DNA of 64,000 nt, taken from contig NZ_BIMD01000029.1 in NCBI RefSeq assembly GCF_004000905.1, positions 1 through 64,000 of the forward strand, written 5' to 3'. Source of the stretch: Paenibacillus humicus NBRC 102415. GTDB lineage: Bacteria > Bacillota > Bacilli > Paenibacillales > Paenibacillaceae. Below are positions 26,530 through 35,694 of this stretch, in pieces. The notes beneath the pieces were generated by a model. It saw only the letters and a list, made by a program, of their open reading frames with translations. It had not been told where the DNA came from and ran no database searches. Position 1 is the stretch's first letter. Every line of letters begins with the position of its first letter. The position numbers were made by a program, and so were the translations under genes.

Positions 26530-27329
26530 TGGCCGTCCGCAACCGCAACTTCTTCCTCGTTCCCTATGTCCTGTGGATTCTGCTGTTCGTGGCGGCGCCG
26601 ATCGCGCTGACGCTGTACAAGTCCTTCTTCGATGTCGACGGAGCGTTCACGCTGGACAACTACGTCCGCTTCTTCACGCCGGTCTACCTCAAGATGACGC
26701 TGAGCTCGTTCTGGTACGCGTTCCTGATCACGCTGTTCTCGCTGCTGATCGCCTACCCGGCCGCCTGGCTGCTGACGCGGACGAAGCACAAGCAGCTGTG
26801 GCTGCTGCTCATCATCTTGCCGACCTGGATCAATCTGCTGCTCAAGGTGTACGCCTTCCTGGGCATCTTCGGGACGTACGGCGCCGTCAACCGGTCGCTG
26901 GAGTGGCTCGGCATCGGGGCGCAGCAAATTCTGTTCACCGATTTCAGCTTCGTGTTCGTCTCGGTCTACATCTTCATTCCGTTCATGATCCTGCCGATCT
27001 TCAATTCGCTCGAAGAGCTGAATCCGTCTCTCGTGTTCGCGGCGAGGGATCTCGGCGCATCGCCGTGGACGACGTTCCGCCGGGTCGTGTTCCCGCTGAC
27101 GCTGGACGGCGTCAAGGCCGGCTGCCAGGCCGTGTTCATCCCGGCGCTGTCGCTGTTCATGATCACGCGGCTTGTCGCCGGCAACCGCGTCATTACGCTC
27201 GGCACGGCCATCGAGCAGCATTTTCTCGTCACGCAGGACTGGGGCATGGGCTCCACGATCGCGGTGTTTTTGATTATCGTCATGGTGCTGATCATGTTCG
27301 CAGCCGGTAAACGGGAGGTGAGAAGGTAG
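26529..27329 (+). CDS. potB: Polyamine ABC transporter permease PotB
   Basis: A 266-residue inner-membrane permease with six hydrophobic helices. The cytoplasmic coupling motif, EAA-type, reads AARDLGASPWTTFRRVVFPL near residues 172-191. The start is GTG 26529, overlapping the potA TAG by one base, so translation is coupled. The N-terminus NFFLVPYVLWILLFVAAP fits the PotB family. It pairs with PotC to form the channel. Confidence 0.93.
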   Translation: MAVRNRNFFLVPYVLWILLFVAAPIALTLYKSFFDVDGAFTLDNYVRFFTPVYLKMTLSSFWYAFLITLFSLLIAYPAAWLLTRTKHKQLWLLLIILPTWINLLLKVYAFLGIFGTYGAVNRSLEWLGIGAQQILFTDFSFVFVSVYIFIPFMILPIFNSLEELNPSLVFAARDLGASPWTTFRRVVFPLTLDGVKAGCQAVFIPALSLFMITRLVAGNRVITLGTAIEQHFLVTQDWGMGSTIAVFLIIVMVLIMFAAGKREVRR

Positions 27330-27331
27330 AA

Positions 27332-28177
27332 GTGAATGCCACCAGAAAATGGCCATGGTCCAATCTGTATCTGATCGCGGTCTTCGCGGTCATGTACGCG
27401 CCGATCTTCTATCTGACGTTCTACTCCTTCAACAGCGGCGGCACGATGCACGGCTACGAAGGGTTCACGCTGGATTGGTACAAGGAAGTGTTCGCCGATA
27501 CCCGGCTGCTGATCATCGTGCTGAACACGCTCGTCATCGCCCTGCTGTCCGGCCTTCTGTCGACGGTGCTCGGCATCGTCGGCGCGCTCGCCATCTATGA
27601 GGTGCGACGGCGGCGGAACAAGAACACGCTGCTCAGCTTCAACAACGTGCTGATCGTAAGTCCCGACGTCATCATCGGCGCCTCGTTCCTCATCCTGTTC
27701 ACGATGATCGGCATCCGGCTCGGCTTCTTCAGCGTGCTGCTGTCGCATATCGCCTTCAGCGTCCCGATCGTCGTGCTCATGGTGCTGCCCAAGCTGCAGG
27801 AGATGAGCCCGACGCTCATCGATGCCGCACGCGATCTCGGCGCGAGCCGCTGGCAGGTGCTTACGGGCGTCGTGCTGCCGTTCATCCGTCCGGGCATCTT
27901 CGCCGGCTTCTTCATGGCGCTGACCTACTCGCTGGACGACTTCGCGGTGACGTTCTTCGTCACCGGCAACGGCTTCTCCACGCTCTCGGTCGAGATCTAC
28001 TCGAGGGCGCGCCAAGGCATCTCGCTGTCGATCAACGCCTTGTCGACGCTCATCTTCCTGTTCACGATCCTGCTCGTCACGGGGTATTACTTCATCACCC
28101 GGCGGAGCGGGGCGAGAGCCGGCTCGGCGTCGCGCGGCGGCGTCATGGCCGGAGCGGGAGAGGGGGAATCGCGATGA
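27332..28177 (+). CDS. potC: Polyamine ABC transporter permease PotC
   Basis: A 281-residue second permease with six helices. The EAA-type loop reads DAARDLGASRWQVLTGVVLP near residue 165-185. GTG 27332 lies 2 nt after the potB stop, with GGAGGTGAGAAGG upstream inside potB. The last 25 residues are a basic, Gly/Ala-rich tail. The potC stop overlaps the potD ATG. Confidence 0.93.
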   Translation: MNATRKWPWSNLYLIAVFAVMYAPIFYLTFYSFNSGGTMHGYEGFTLDWYKEVFADTRLLIIVLNTLVIALLSGLLSTVLGIVGALAIYEVRRRRNKNTLLSFNNVLIVSPDVIIGASFLILFTMIGIRLGFFSVLLSHIAFSVPIVVLMVLPKLQEMSPTLIDAARDLGASRWQVLTGVVLPFIRPGIFAGFFMALTYSLDDFAVTFFVTGNGFSTLSVEIYSRARQGISLSINALSTLIFLFTILLVTGYYFITRRSGARAGSASRGGVMAGAGEGESR

Positions 28178-29250
28178 AGGGCTTGATCCAGGCTTTCGCC
28201 GCCATTCTGGTCGCCTCTCTCGGCTGCATGTACCTGGCTTCCTACCTCAATTCCAGCCAGGGATATTCCGGGTCCAATACGCTGACCATCTACAACTGGG
28301 GCGATTACATCGATCCCGACCTGCTGACCAAATTCCAGAAGGAAACAGGCATCACCGTCATCTACCAGACGTTCGACTCCAACGAGGCGATGATGACGAA
28401 GGTGCAGCAGGGCGGCACGACGTTCGACGTCGCGGTCCCGTCCGAGTACGCCATCGACAAGATGAAGCAGGAGAACCTGCTGCTGCCGATCGACCACGAT
28501 CGGCTGCCCAATCTCAAGCATATCGATTCTCGTTTCCTGAATCTAAGCTTCGACAAGGACAACCACTATTCCATCCCTTATTTCTGGGGAACGGTGGGCA
28601 TCATCTACAATCCGGAGCTGACGCCCAAGGATCTCGTGTTCGACAGCTGGGACGACCTGTGGGATCCGCGCCTCAAGAACAACCTGCTGCTCGTCGACGG
28701 CGCGCGCGAGGTGATGGGCTTCGGCCTCAACAGCCTCGGCTATTCGCTCAACGACCGCAAGGAGGAGCATCTGCAGGAAGCGCTGCGCAAGCTGCAGAAG
28801 CTGACGCCGAACGTGAAGGCGATCGTCGGCGACGAGATCAAGATGCTGCTCGCGAACGAGGAAGCGGCCGCCGGAGTCGTCTGGTCGGGCGATGCGTCGG
28901 AAATCATGGACGAGAACGACAAGCTCGACTACGTCATTCCGAAGGAAGGCTCCAACGTCTGGTTCGACAACATGGTCATTCCGAGGACGGCACGCAATCT
29001 CGACGGAGCCTACAAGTTCATGAACTTCATGCTCGATCCGGCCAATGCCGCCCAGAACGCCGAGTACGTCGGCTACTCCACGCCGAACAAGGACGCGATT
29101 CCGCTCCTGCCCGAGGAAATCTCCTCGGACGAGCGCTTCTATCCGCCGGAGGAGCTGACGGGCCGGCTCGAGGTGTACGACAACCTCGGCAAGCGCATGC
29201 TCTCGCATTACAACGAGCTGTTCCTGGAGTTCAAGATGCACCGAAAGTAA
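28174..29250 (+). CDS. potD: Polyamine substrate-binding protein PotD
   Basis: A 358-residue extracellular solute-binding protein of the PotD/PotF type. The mature start NTLTIYNWGDYIDPDLL is diagnostic, with FDVAVPSEYAIDKM and IPYFWGTVGI as further family blocks. Residues 5-25 form one hydrophobic segment that contains SLGC, a poor lipobox, so the protein may be held by an uncleaved anchor instead of lipid. ATG 28174 overlaps the potC TGA (ATGA). It closes the potABCD operon, and a good terminator follows. Confidence 0.94.
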   Translation: MKGLIQAFAAILVASLGCMYLASYLNSSQGYSGSNTLTIYNWGDYIDPDLLTKFQKETGITVIYQTFDSNEAMMTKVQQGGTTFDVAVPSEYAIDKMKQENLLLPIDHDRLPNLKHIDSRFLNLSFDKDNHYSIPYFWGTVGIIYNPELTPKDLVFDSWDDLWDPRLKNNLLLVDGAREVMGFGLNSLGYSLNDRKEEHLQEALRKLQKLTPNVKAIVGDEIKMLLANEEAAAGVVWSGDASEIMDENDKLDYVIPKEGSNVWFDNMVIPRTARNLDGAYKFMNFMLDPANAAQNAEYVGYSTPNKDAIPLLPEEISSDERFYPPEELTGRLEVYDNLGKRMLSHYNELFLEFKMHRK

Positions 29251-29278
29251 AGGGCGTTCCGGGCATCCGTCAAATAAA

Positions 29279-29327
29279 AACCTGTTCCCGCGCATGGCTT
29301 CCAGGCGTGCCGGAACAGGTTTTTTTG
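29279..29327 (+). terminator. Terminator of potABCD
   Basis: AACCTGTTCC..GGAACAGGTT forms a 10-bp outer stem, with further pairing of GCGCATG-type arms inside, followed by seven T. It lies about 30 nt after the potD stop. Confidence 0.92.
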
Positions 29328-29449
29328 TTCTTTCCTCCTCTCCGTGACGGAGCTTGCCGCGCAGAAGAGAGGGAAGGGCGGGCGGCGTGTGGAAGGATAG
29401 GGAGCAAGGGAAGGAATTCGGATATAAACGCATGGAGGAGAGAGCTGCA

Positions 29450-30124
29450 TTGCCGATCGCACTGATATTCGACATGGACGGAACGCTTTTTCAAACGGAC
29501 AAGATTTTAGAGATCTCCTTGCAGGATACGTTTGATTACTTGAAATCGCTTGGCGAATGGTCGGGCGCGGCTCCAATCGGGAAATACCGCGAGATCATGG
29601 GGGTTCCGCTGCCGGTCGTATGGAAAGCTCTATTGCCCGACCATACGGATGGCATCCGGCATAGGGCGAACGATCACTTTCATGTGCAGCTGATCGCGAA
29701 CATTGCCGGCGGCCGAGGAGCCTTGTATCCTCACGTGATCGAAATATTCGATCGATTGAAGCAGGCCGGCGGCCCGATCTTCATCGCAAGCAACGGGCAG
29801 GTCGAGTATTTGAACGCGATTGTCAGCTATTACAAGCTTGACGCTTGGATCACGGAAACGTTCAGCATCCAGCACATCCCGTCTCAAGACAAGGGAGACC
29901 TGGTCGGCCATATCCTGAAGAAACATGACATCGAACAGGCAGCCGTCGTCGGCGACAGGCTGTCCGACATCCATGCCGCGAAAAAGAACGGCCTCATGGC
30001 GGTAGGCTGCCGCTTCGACTTTGCTCAAGAAGACGAGCTCAAGCAAGCCGACGTCGTCATCGATGATTTGCTGGAGCTGGCGGAGCTGTTCGATTTGCAG
30101 CCCTTCGGCCCTCATCGTAGATAG
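29450..30124 (+). CDS. HAD-superfamily phosphatase (phosphoglycolate-phosphatase-like)
   Basis: A 224-residue HAD hydrolase. Motif I is FDMDGTL at residues 7-13 with Asp8 and Asp10; motif II lies in IFIASNGQ; motif IV reads VVGDRLSDIHAAK. The cap is alpha-helical, as in subfamily I. TTG 29450 is preferred: GGAGGAG lies 9 nt upstream of it and contains the only nearby in-frame ATG (29432), which has no site of its own. The substrate is unknown; related proteins act on phosphoglycolate or sugar phosphates. Confidence 0.85.
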   Translation: MPIALIFDMDGTLFQTDKILEISLQDTFDYLKSLGEWSGAAPIGKYREIMGVPLPVVWKALLPDHTDGIRHRANDHFHVQLIANIAGGRGALYPHVIEIFDRLKQAGGPIFIASNGQVEYLNAIVSYYKLDAWITETFSIQHIPSQDKGDLVGHILKKHDIEQAAVVGDRLSDIHAAKKNGLMAVGCRFDFAQEDELKQADVVIDDLLELAELFDLQPFGPHRR

Positions 30125-30292
30125 AAGCGCGTTTTTGTCGAGGATTCAGGAGCCCGAGGCAACTTTTATCCGCAAGCTCCGTCTAGAGAAAGGAGACTGG
30201 GAGTAAACCCCAGACGGGGAGGAACCGCTGCCGGTTATTCCGGCGGGATTCCTGCTCCACTACCTTCAACGATGGAAAGGATGCATGCCCAT

Positions 30293-31642
30293 ATGTTGAC
30301 TTCTACCCGAAAAAACTCCGCTCTGCGGCTGTCTTCCGCGCTGCTTGGCGTATCCCTGCTGCTCGGAGCGGCGATTCCCTCCGCTCCTGCAAGCGCCGAG
30401 GCGCCGGTACTGTCCGCGCCGGGCTACGCGCCGGCAGCGCTGAACGCGCCGCTGGCCAAGCCTCTTTGGACCGCCCCGATCGACAAGCCGGGGCCGCAAG
30501 GCTTCCTGTACGCGACCAATGCGGTCGCGGAGAAAGGAAACGTCTATTCCGTCATGGGCGGAAAGCTCCTTGCCCGCAGCGCCGAGAGCGGCAAAGAGAA
30601 GTTCCGTTACGGAACGGGACTTCGACCCTTTGTCGTGTATGAAGGCAGTTCCGTCTATGTCGTGCAGCGGGACGGCAAGATCGCCGCTCTGAATGCCGCA
30701 ACCGGCAAGCTCAAATGGACATCGTCCGCAGGCGGGCAAGAGGAAGGACGCACCCCTATCGTGCGCGGCGATACGGTGTACGCGACGACTGGGAATGTCG
30801 TCACGGCGTTCCGGGCTTCCGACGGCAAAAAGCTGTGGAAGCAGACGGAGAAGTCGGCAAGCTACGCGCCTTATGAAATCCAGGAGCATGACGGGGTCGT
30901 GCTGATGTCCTATGTCGTATCCGGGGCCATTACATCGATCCAGCTGGACGCCGTGGACAAGGGAACGGGCAAGCTGCTGTGGAAGGCGGACTCTACGAGC
31001 AGCCTGCTCGACGTGAAGGACGGGAAGGTCTATGCGGTCAAGGACGGCTTGCCCAATGCCGATCTGGACGCGACACCGAACCGCGTCTTCAAGGTCTCGG
31101 TGCTCGACCTGCGAACGGGCAAGTCGCAGGGAATCCGGGAATACGGCTACAAGCTGCCGGGCCAGCCTCCCTATCCATACGGAGGAGAGAGGGCATTTCT
31201 GGACGGAAGCGACCTCTATCTGGATACGGGCGCGAATGTGCTGAAGTTCGACTTCAGCCGGTACGTCCCGGGCCAGAAGCCTTCAAAGACATACGCCAAG
31301 CGCAGCGAGCGGACGGAGCTGGCGGGCAAGCCGGCATCCGGCAGGCTGTTCCTGGTGGACCGGGACAGCGGAGCGCTGCGCGGGCTCAAGACTGCCAACG
31401 GAGATCCCGTGTCCTGGGCAGGAGACAATCCTGCGGTCCGCACGGAGGTGTTCGGCAACGGCGTCTACTCCGCCCAGTCGGACGGCTTCCTGTATGCGTT
31501 CAATCTCCAAACGACGGATCCCGTCCTGAAGGTGAATGCGGGATCCCGCCTGTTCGGACCTACTCTCCGGACCGGCTCGATCCTGATCGTGCAGACGGAC
31601 GGCAAGCTCATCGCCGTCCGCATCCCTGGCGCGCTGAACTAG
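30293..31642 (+). CDS. Secreted PQQ-type beta-propeller protein
   Basis: A 449-residue exported protein. Residues 1-35 form a signal peptide with an ASA-type cleavage site. The rest is built of repeated PQQ/WD-like blades: short beta segments ending in phrases such as ALNAATGKLKW, ASDGKKLWKQ, KGTGKLLWKA, typical of BamB-like and quinoprotein propellers. No catalytic residues for a dehydrogenase were seen, so a structural or binding role outside the cell is likely. ATG 30293 has GGAAAGG 12 nt upstream; ATG 30281 would sit on top of that site. Confidence 0.85.
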   Translation: MLTSTRKNSALRLSSALLGVSLLLGAAIPSAPASAEAPVLSAPGYAPAALNAPLAKPLWTAPIDKPGPQGFLYATNAVAEKGNVYSVMGGKLLARSAESGKEKFRYGTGLRPFVVYEGSSVYVVQRDGKIAALNAATGKLKWTSSAGGQEEGRTPIVRGDTVYATTGNVVTAFRASDGKKLWKQTEKSASYAPYEIQEHDGVVLMSYVVSGAITSIQLDAVDKGTGKLLWKADSTSSLLDVKDGKVYAVKDGLPNADLDATPNRVFKVSVLDLRTGKSQGIREYGYKLPGQPPYPYGGERAFLDGSDLYLDTGANVLKFDFSRYVPGQKPSKTYAKRSERTELAGKPASGRLFLVDRDSGALRGLKTANGDPVSWAGDNPAVRTEVFGNGVYSAQSDGFLYAFNLQTTDPVLKVNAGSRLFGPTLRTGSILIVQTDGKLIAVRIPGALN

Positions 31643-32063
31643 CAAGTCCCGCCCCTTCAGGCTGAAGTTATGAGCTTCGAGCCTGCCGATAGGCTGAAGT
31701 CCCCGAGGAAGATCACATTGCCGCCTTCAGAAGGCGGCGGAATTGTGGCCGGCCGAGGGGGTTTTTTTCTAATCCCGGAAGCAGGTCGAGGAGCTGGCGG
31801 AAGCTGTTTCGTTCGGGCGTATGGACAAGCCGTTGATGGATGAACGGGATGGAATCTTGTCCGGGATGGCGAAGGCGCCTTGAGAATATAGGCATAGCCG
31901 AGCCTTGCGGTGCAAGGGAGAGATATCTTCCTTCAACGAAATGAGAGATTGGCGGGAGGCGGGATTTGCGGTACGATAGGTGAATTCGATGTATTTCGGC
32001 CGGGCGGGATTGGGCGGATCGCTCCCTTTCCGCATCCGCGGCTGAATCCAAGGAGGATGCATC
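31643..32063. other. Gene-free stretch with terminator-like hairpin and promoter
   Basis: About 420 nt. It holds GCCGCCTTC-A-GAAGGCGGC at 31720-31738 and a T-run at 31762-31768 (too far apart for a standard terminator), and a likely promoter for the Bcr-type exporter at 31949-31977. No coding frame with a ribosome binding site was found. Confidence 0.5.
31949..31977 (+). promoter_or_regulatory. Probable promoter of the Bcr/CflA-type exporter
   Basis: TTGGCG at 31949-31954 and TACGAT at 31972-31977 with a 17-nt spacer, about 87 nt before the TTG start at 32064. Confidence 0.45.
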
Positions 32064-33365
32064 TTGCCGACCACCACTGAAGACCATCCGCAGCCGGGCC
32101 AAGAAGGAGCTTCTTCCCGACAGCCGGCCGGCAGCCAGGCAGCGGTCTCAGCCGGGCAGCCGGACGCCGGAGCGGATTCCGCAGCGCCGCGCCGCTGGGG
32201 ATTGGCGATCATGCTGGGCTCGCTCACGGCGATCGGGCCCTTTTCGCTGGATATGTACTTGCCGGCGCTGCCGGAAATGACGGCCGAGCTCGGCGGGACC
32301 AAGCTGCTGGGGCAGCTCAGCCTGACGTTCTGCATGCTCGGCCTGGCTGCCGGGCAGCTGCTGGCCGGTCCGCTCAGCGACGCCCGGGGCCGCAAAAAAC
32401 CGCTGCTCGTCGCTCTCGCCAGCTATGCGGCTTCCTCGCTGCTCTGCGCCTTCAGCGGCAGCATCGCGATGCTGCTCGCCTGCCGGCTGATCCAGGGCCT
32501 CTCCGGAGCAGCCGGCATCGTCATCGCCAGAGCGGTCGTGCGCGATCTCTACTCCGGCAAGGAGATGACGCGATTCTTCTCGCAGCTCATGCTGATCAAC
32601 GGCGCCGCCCCGATTCTGGCGCCGATCTTCGGCGGCCAGCTGCTGCGCTTCGTCAGCTGGCGCGGGACGTTCGTGTTCCTCGCCATTCTCGGCATCATTC
32701 TGCTGGCGGCCGCATGGCTCGCGCTGCCGGAAACGCTGGCTCCGCAGCGCCGCGCCAAGGGCGGGCTGAGGCAGACGATCGGCAGCTTCGGCTTCTTCCT
32801 GAGGGACCGTTCCTTCATGGGCTTCGTGCTGACGATGAGCCTCGTGTCGGGAGCGATGTTCGCATACATCTCCGGCTCGTCCTTCGTGCTGCAGCAGCTG
32901 TACGGGGTGTCGCCATCCCAGTACAGCTTCATCTTCGCGCTCAACGGAGCGGGAATCATCATCGCCTCCCAGTTGACCGGAAGGCTGGCAATGAGCATGA
33001 ACACGGAGCGCCTGTTCCGCAGCGGCGTCCTGATCGCCCTCTGCGGCGGCGCCGCTCTGCTCGCGACCGTGCTGCTGGGAGGAGGCCTTGCTCCGGTGAT
33101 GGCCTCCCTGTTCATCGTCGTGTCGAGCGTGGGCATCGTCGGCACGGCATCGACGTCTCTGTCGATGCAAAATGCCGGCAGCGCCGCAGGCAGCGCATCC
33201 GCTCTGATCGGAATGCTGCAGTTCGCCGCCGGAATGGCGTTCTCGGCGCTGTCGGGACTCGGAGGCGAGGGCAGCGCCCTGCCGCTCGCGATTGTCATCG
33301 CCGCCGCCGAAGCTCTGGCCCTGCTTGCGATGGCGACGCTGCTAGGCCGCCGCCGTACCCGCTGA
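32064..33365 (+). CDS. Bcr/CflA-type MFS drug exporter
   Basis: A 433-residue transporter with 12 hydrophobic helices after a 45-residue polar N-terminus. Motifs fit the Bcr/CflA subgroup of DHA1: DMYLPALPEMTAEL in helix 1, GPLSDARGRKKPLL in loop 2-3, RLIQGLSGAAGIVIARAVVR in helix 4. It probably exports drugs or small toxic compounds with protons. The start is TTG 32064, with AAGGAGGATGC at the correct distance. A clean terminator follows about 200 nt downstream. Confidence 0.9.
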   Translation: MPTTTEDHPQPGQEGASSRQPAGSQAAVSAGQPDAGADSAAPRRWGLAIMLGSLTAIGPFSLDMYLPALPEMTAELGGTKLLGQLSLTFCMLGLAAGQLLAGPLSDARGRKKPLLVALASYAASSLLCAFSGSIAMLLACRLIQGLSGAAGIVIARAVVRDLYSGKEMTRFFSQLMLINGAAPILAPIFGGQLLRFVSWRGTFVFLAILGIILLAAAWLALPETLAPQRRAKGGLRQTIGSFGFFLRDRSFMGFVLTMSLVSGAMFAYISGSSFVLQQLYGVSPSQYSFIFALNGAGIIIASQLTGRLAMSMNTERLFRSGVLIALCGGAALLATVLLGGGLAPVMASLFIVVSSVGIVGTASTSLSMQNAGSAAGSASALIGMLQFAAGMAFSALSGLGGEGSALPLAIVIAAAEALALLAMATLLGRRRTR

Positions 33366-33805
33366 GGCCTGCCGCCGGCCAGCGCGTCCGGTCAGGGCGG
33401 GCATATACGCTGGACGGAGGCTGCCCTCCGTCCATATTTGAACCCCAACGGCCCCGCGTGGATCCAGGTACGCATCCGAGCTTGTCGGCTCCTTGCTGGA
33501 GGCGATCCGCTTCTGGCTGCGGTTCGAATATATCGGCATCCCTTCGGGACCGTATTCTTCATCGCTCAGGCCAGCCGGTTGTTCCAGCTGGCCTTTTTTC
33601 CATTTCCAGTGGATTCATGCGGCATGGTTTTGACCTTTTGCCCGTTTTCCTTGTCTCCCGGAAGCAGCCGTGCCGCGCCAGGGTTGGATCCTCCAGCCGC
33701 TTTGTCATGAAGACTGCGCTCGGATTGCTCCTTTTGTCCCTCGATCCCTCCTTTCCATATGGTACAATTAGGAAACAAGCCTGGCCGCGCGGGAGGGAAG
33801 CCGAA
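33366..33805. other. Gene-free stretch before the DUF4062 gene
   Basis: About 440 nt. Apart from the terminator at 33568-33600 it contains a possible -10 element TACAAT at 33763-33768, about 40 nt before the DUF4062 start, without a convincing -35. No gene was seen. Confidence 0.5.
33568..33600 (+). terminator. Terminator after the Bcr-type exporter
   Basis: AGGCCAGCCGG / CCAGCTGGCCT forms a stem with a TTGTT-type loop, followed by six T. Confidence 0.88.
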
Positions 33806-34960
33806 ATGGGCAAAACCAAAGTATTCATCAGCTCCGTCAACGAGGACGGATTGAAGCCGCTGCGGCGGACGGCTTTCCGGGAACTGGAGAGCCTCGGCCA
33901 TGAACCGCTGATGTGGGAAGAAAATCTGGGCCCGTGGCCCTCCTATCTCAACCCGGTGGAAAAATGCCTGGAAGCGGTCGGGGAGTCCGACCTCTATGTG
34001 CTGTTCATCGGAACGAAGGCAGGGACCTACGATCCCGTCTCGGGCATCACGGTGACCCATTCGGAGCTGATCTCGGCGCTCGACAAAGGAATCGCGGCTC
34101 TCGTCTGGGCCGACGCGCAGGTGAAGGCCCGCTTTTTTGCCACCGTGGCTCACCGGCTCGATGCCTATATCGACCGTTCGGTCGAAGAGACCGGCCAGTA
34201 TCCCGATAATGGCCGGCTGCTGGATTATCTCCGCACCTGCGAGGAGGCGGACGCCCATGTCGATCCCTATGTCTGGCTGCTCCTGTACGACCTCCGCCAG
34301 CGCGGCATCTATGTGGAGGACCTGGCGTCAGCGGTTCCGATCGACTGGAAGAGCTACTTCAGCGATCTGCTGCGCCGCGGCCTGCTGCTGCTCCCGCTGG
34401 AGCCGTCCATCATGGACAACAGCCTGCGGCTGGAGCAGGCCGGACAAAGCTTCGACCTGATGACGGCGCTGCTGCCGCAAGTCCGGCTGGAGCCTCCGGG
34501 CAGCTGGGCGGACTGGCTGGGCACGGTCAGCCAGCGGCTGCAGGGCCGCCAGGTGAAGCATGCTTATGGCAGCTGGAGCCGGGAGACCGTCGGACATTAT
34601 GAAGCCTGCAACGGGGCTTCTCTCTACCGGCATGAGGGCGGAGAGCTGCGCTTCGTCGCCTGCTGCGGGCAGACGTCGGCGGTGCGGGCGTTCGCCCTGG
34701 ACGATCAAAGCTCCTATATCGCGCTCACGTACGGCATGGGAAGCCGGGCCGAGGGCGTATACTACAAGGAAGCCCGCCAAAAGTTCTTTTACTGTGTCCG
34801 CAGCGGCCCTTACGTGGCGACATTCCATTTTCCGGCGGGACCGTCCTGGAGCAACCTCCGCTATATGCGCTACAAAGACAGCGTGAATAATGCTATAATA
34901 GGGCCTAACACGCAGATGATCCGGCTGGTGAGCTTATTTCTGGGAGGGATGCGGCAATGA
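33806..34960 (+). CDS. DUF4062-domain protein
   Basis: A 384-residue protein. Residues 3-95 match DUF4062 (KTKVFISSVNEDGLKPLRR, EPLMWEENL, SDLYVLFIGTKAGTYDP, ITVTHSELISAL), a Rossmann-like domain related in fold to TIR and found at the N-terminus of many STAND and defence-type proteins. The rest, about 290 residues, contains DVDPYVWLLLYDLRQRGIYV and a C-terminal beta-rich part (GHYEACNGASLYRHEGG) that was not assigned. ATG 33806 has GGGAGGG 8 nt upstream. It overlaps the next small gene by 4 nt. The biochemical role is unknown; a signalling or defence role is only an inference from the domain. Confidence 0.78.
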   Translation: MGKTKVFISSVNEDGLKPLRRTAFRELESLGHEPLMWEENLGPWPSYLNPVEKCLEAVGESDLYVLFIGTKAGTYDPVSGITVTHSELISALDKGIAALVWADAQVKARFFATVAHRLDAYIDRSVEETGQYPDNGRLLDYLRTCEEADAHVDPYVWLLLYDLRQRGIYVEDLASAVPIDWKSYFSDLLRRGLLLLPLEPSIMDNSLRLEQAGQSFDLMTALLPQVRLEPPGSWADWLGTVSQRLQGRQVKHAYGSWSRETVGHYEACNGASLYRHEGGELRFVACCGQTSAVRAFALDDQSSYIALTYGMGSRAEGVYYKEARQKFFYCVRSGPYVATFHFPAGPSWSNLRYMRYKDSVNNAIIGPNTQMIRLVSLFLGGMRQ

Positions 34961-35145
34961 AAAGCTGTGTATGGGTATCCAAGAACGGCCGAGTATCCGA
35001 AGCGGACGGCATTCAGCCCCGGGACGCGCTCCTGTTCGCCACCGGAACGGCAACCTCGGAGGACCTGCTCCTGCAGCAGAGAATAGCCGCCGAACAAAAT
35101 ATCAGACTGATCCGGTCGAGGCTCGCGGAAGCGACCCGGCGGTAG
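34957..35145 (+). CDS. Small protein coupled to the DUF4062 gene
   Basis: A 62-residue protein whose ATG overlaps the DUF4062 stop as ATGA, with GGGAGG about 9 nt upstream in the preceding gene. The composition is normal for protein, with MKSCVWVSKNGRVSEADGI at the N-terminus and a helical C-terminus (EQNIRLIRSRLAEATRR). No family was recognised. The tight coupling and the following terminator show that it forms a two-gene operon with the DUF4062 protein and may bind it. Confidence 0.72.
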   Translation: MKSCVWVSKNGRVSEADGIQPRDALLFATGTATSEDLLLQQRIAAEQNIRLIRSRLAEATRR

Positions 35146-35155
35146 CGGTTGCATG

Positions 35156-35182
35156 AATCCGTCCCCCGTGGCGGATTTTTTG
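35156..35182 (+). terminator. Terminator of the DUF4062 operon
   Basis: AATCCGTC / GGCGGATT forms an 8-bp stem (one G-T pair), followed by TTTTTTG. Confidence 0.85.
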
Positions 35183-35243
35183 CTGCATCGCGGGATGTGC
35201 CGACTGCGCAAGGATGCCAAGTCAGGAAATGGAGGCGCATGCG

Positions 35244-35648
35244 ATGGTTTCGGAGCTTGAACTGATCGTCCGGTCGACGGAGATCGATGTGAACGGGCAT
35301 GTGAACAACGCCAAGTACCTGGAGTATCTGGAGTGGGGACGGGAAGACTGGTACGAGCAAGCGGGACTGGATTACGCAGCCTTCCTGGAGATGGGCATCC
35401 AGACGGTGACGGTCAACGTGAACATCAACTACAGGCGGGAATGTGTGCAGGGAGACCGCCTGACGGTGCGCACGCATCCGCTGCGGGCCGGCCGGACCAG
35501 CTATGTCCTGAAGCAGGAGCTCGCGGATGCGGCGGGAGTCGTGAGGGCCGACGCCGAGGTGACGAGCGTCTGCATGGATGCGGCCGAGCGGCGCAGCAGG
35601 GAGCTGCCCGATCGGCTGCGAGAGGCGCTTCAGGCCGCGGACGCATAG
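35244..35648 (+). CDS. Acyl-CoA thioesterase (4HBT hot-dog family)
   Basis: A 134-residue hot-dog fold thioesterase. The 4-hydroxybenzoyl-CoA thioesterase signature is clear: STEIDVNGHVNNAKYLEYLE, with the catalytic Asp15 and His19 region. ATG 35244 has GGAGG 8 nt upstream. It probably hydrolyses acyl-CoA or acyl-ACP; the chain length cannot be told. A HAD phosphatase gene follows 46 nt later in the same direction, so the two may be cotranscribed. Confidence 0.9.
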   Translation: MVSELELIVRSTEIDVNGHVNNAKYLEYLEWGREDWYEQAGLDYAAFLEMGIQTVTVNVNINYRRECVQGDRLTVRTHPLRAGRTSYVLKQELADAAGVVRADAEVTSVCMDAAERRSRELPDRLREALQAADA

Positions 35649-35694
35649 GATCGAGGAAACGTTTCAACAGAGGGAATCTAGAGGGGGAATCATC

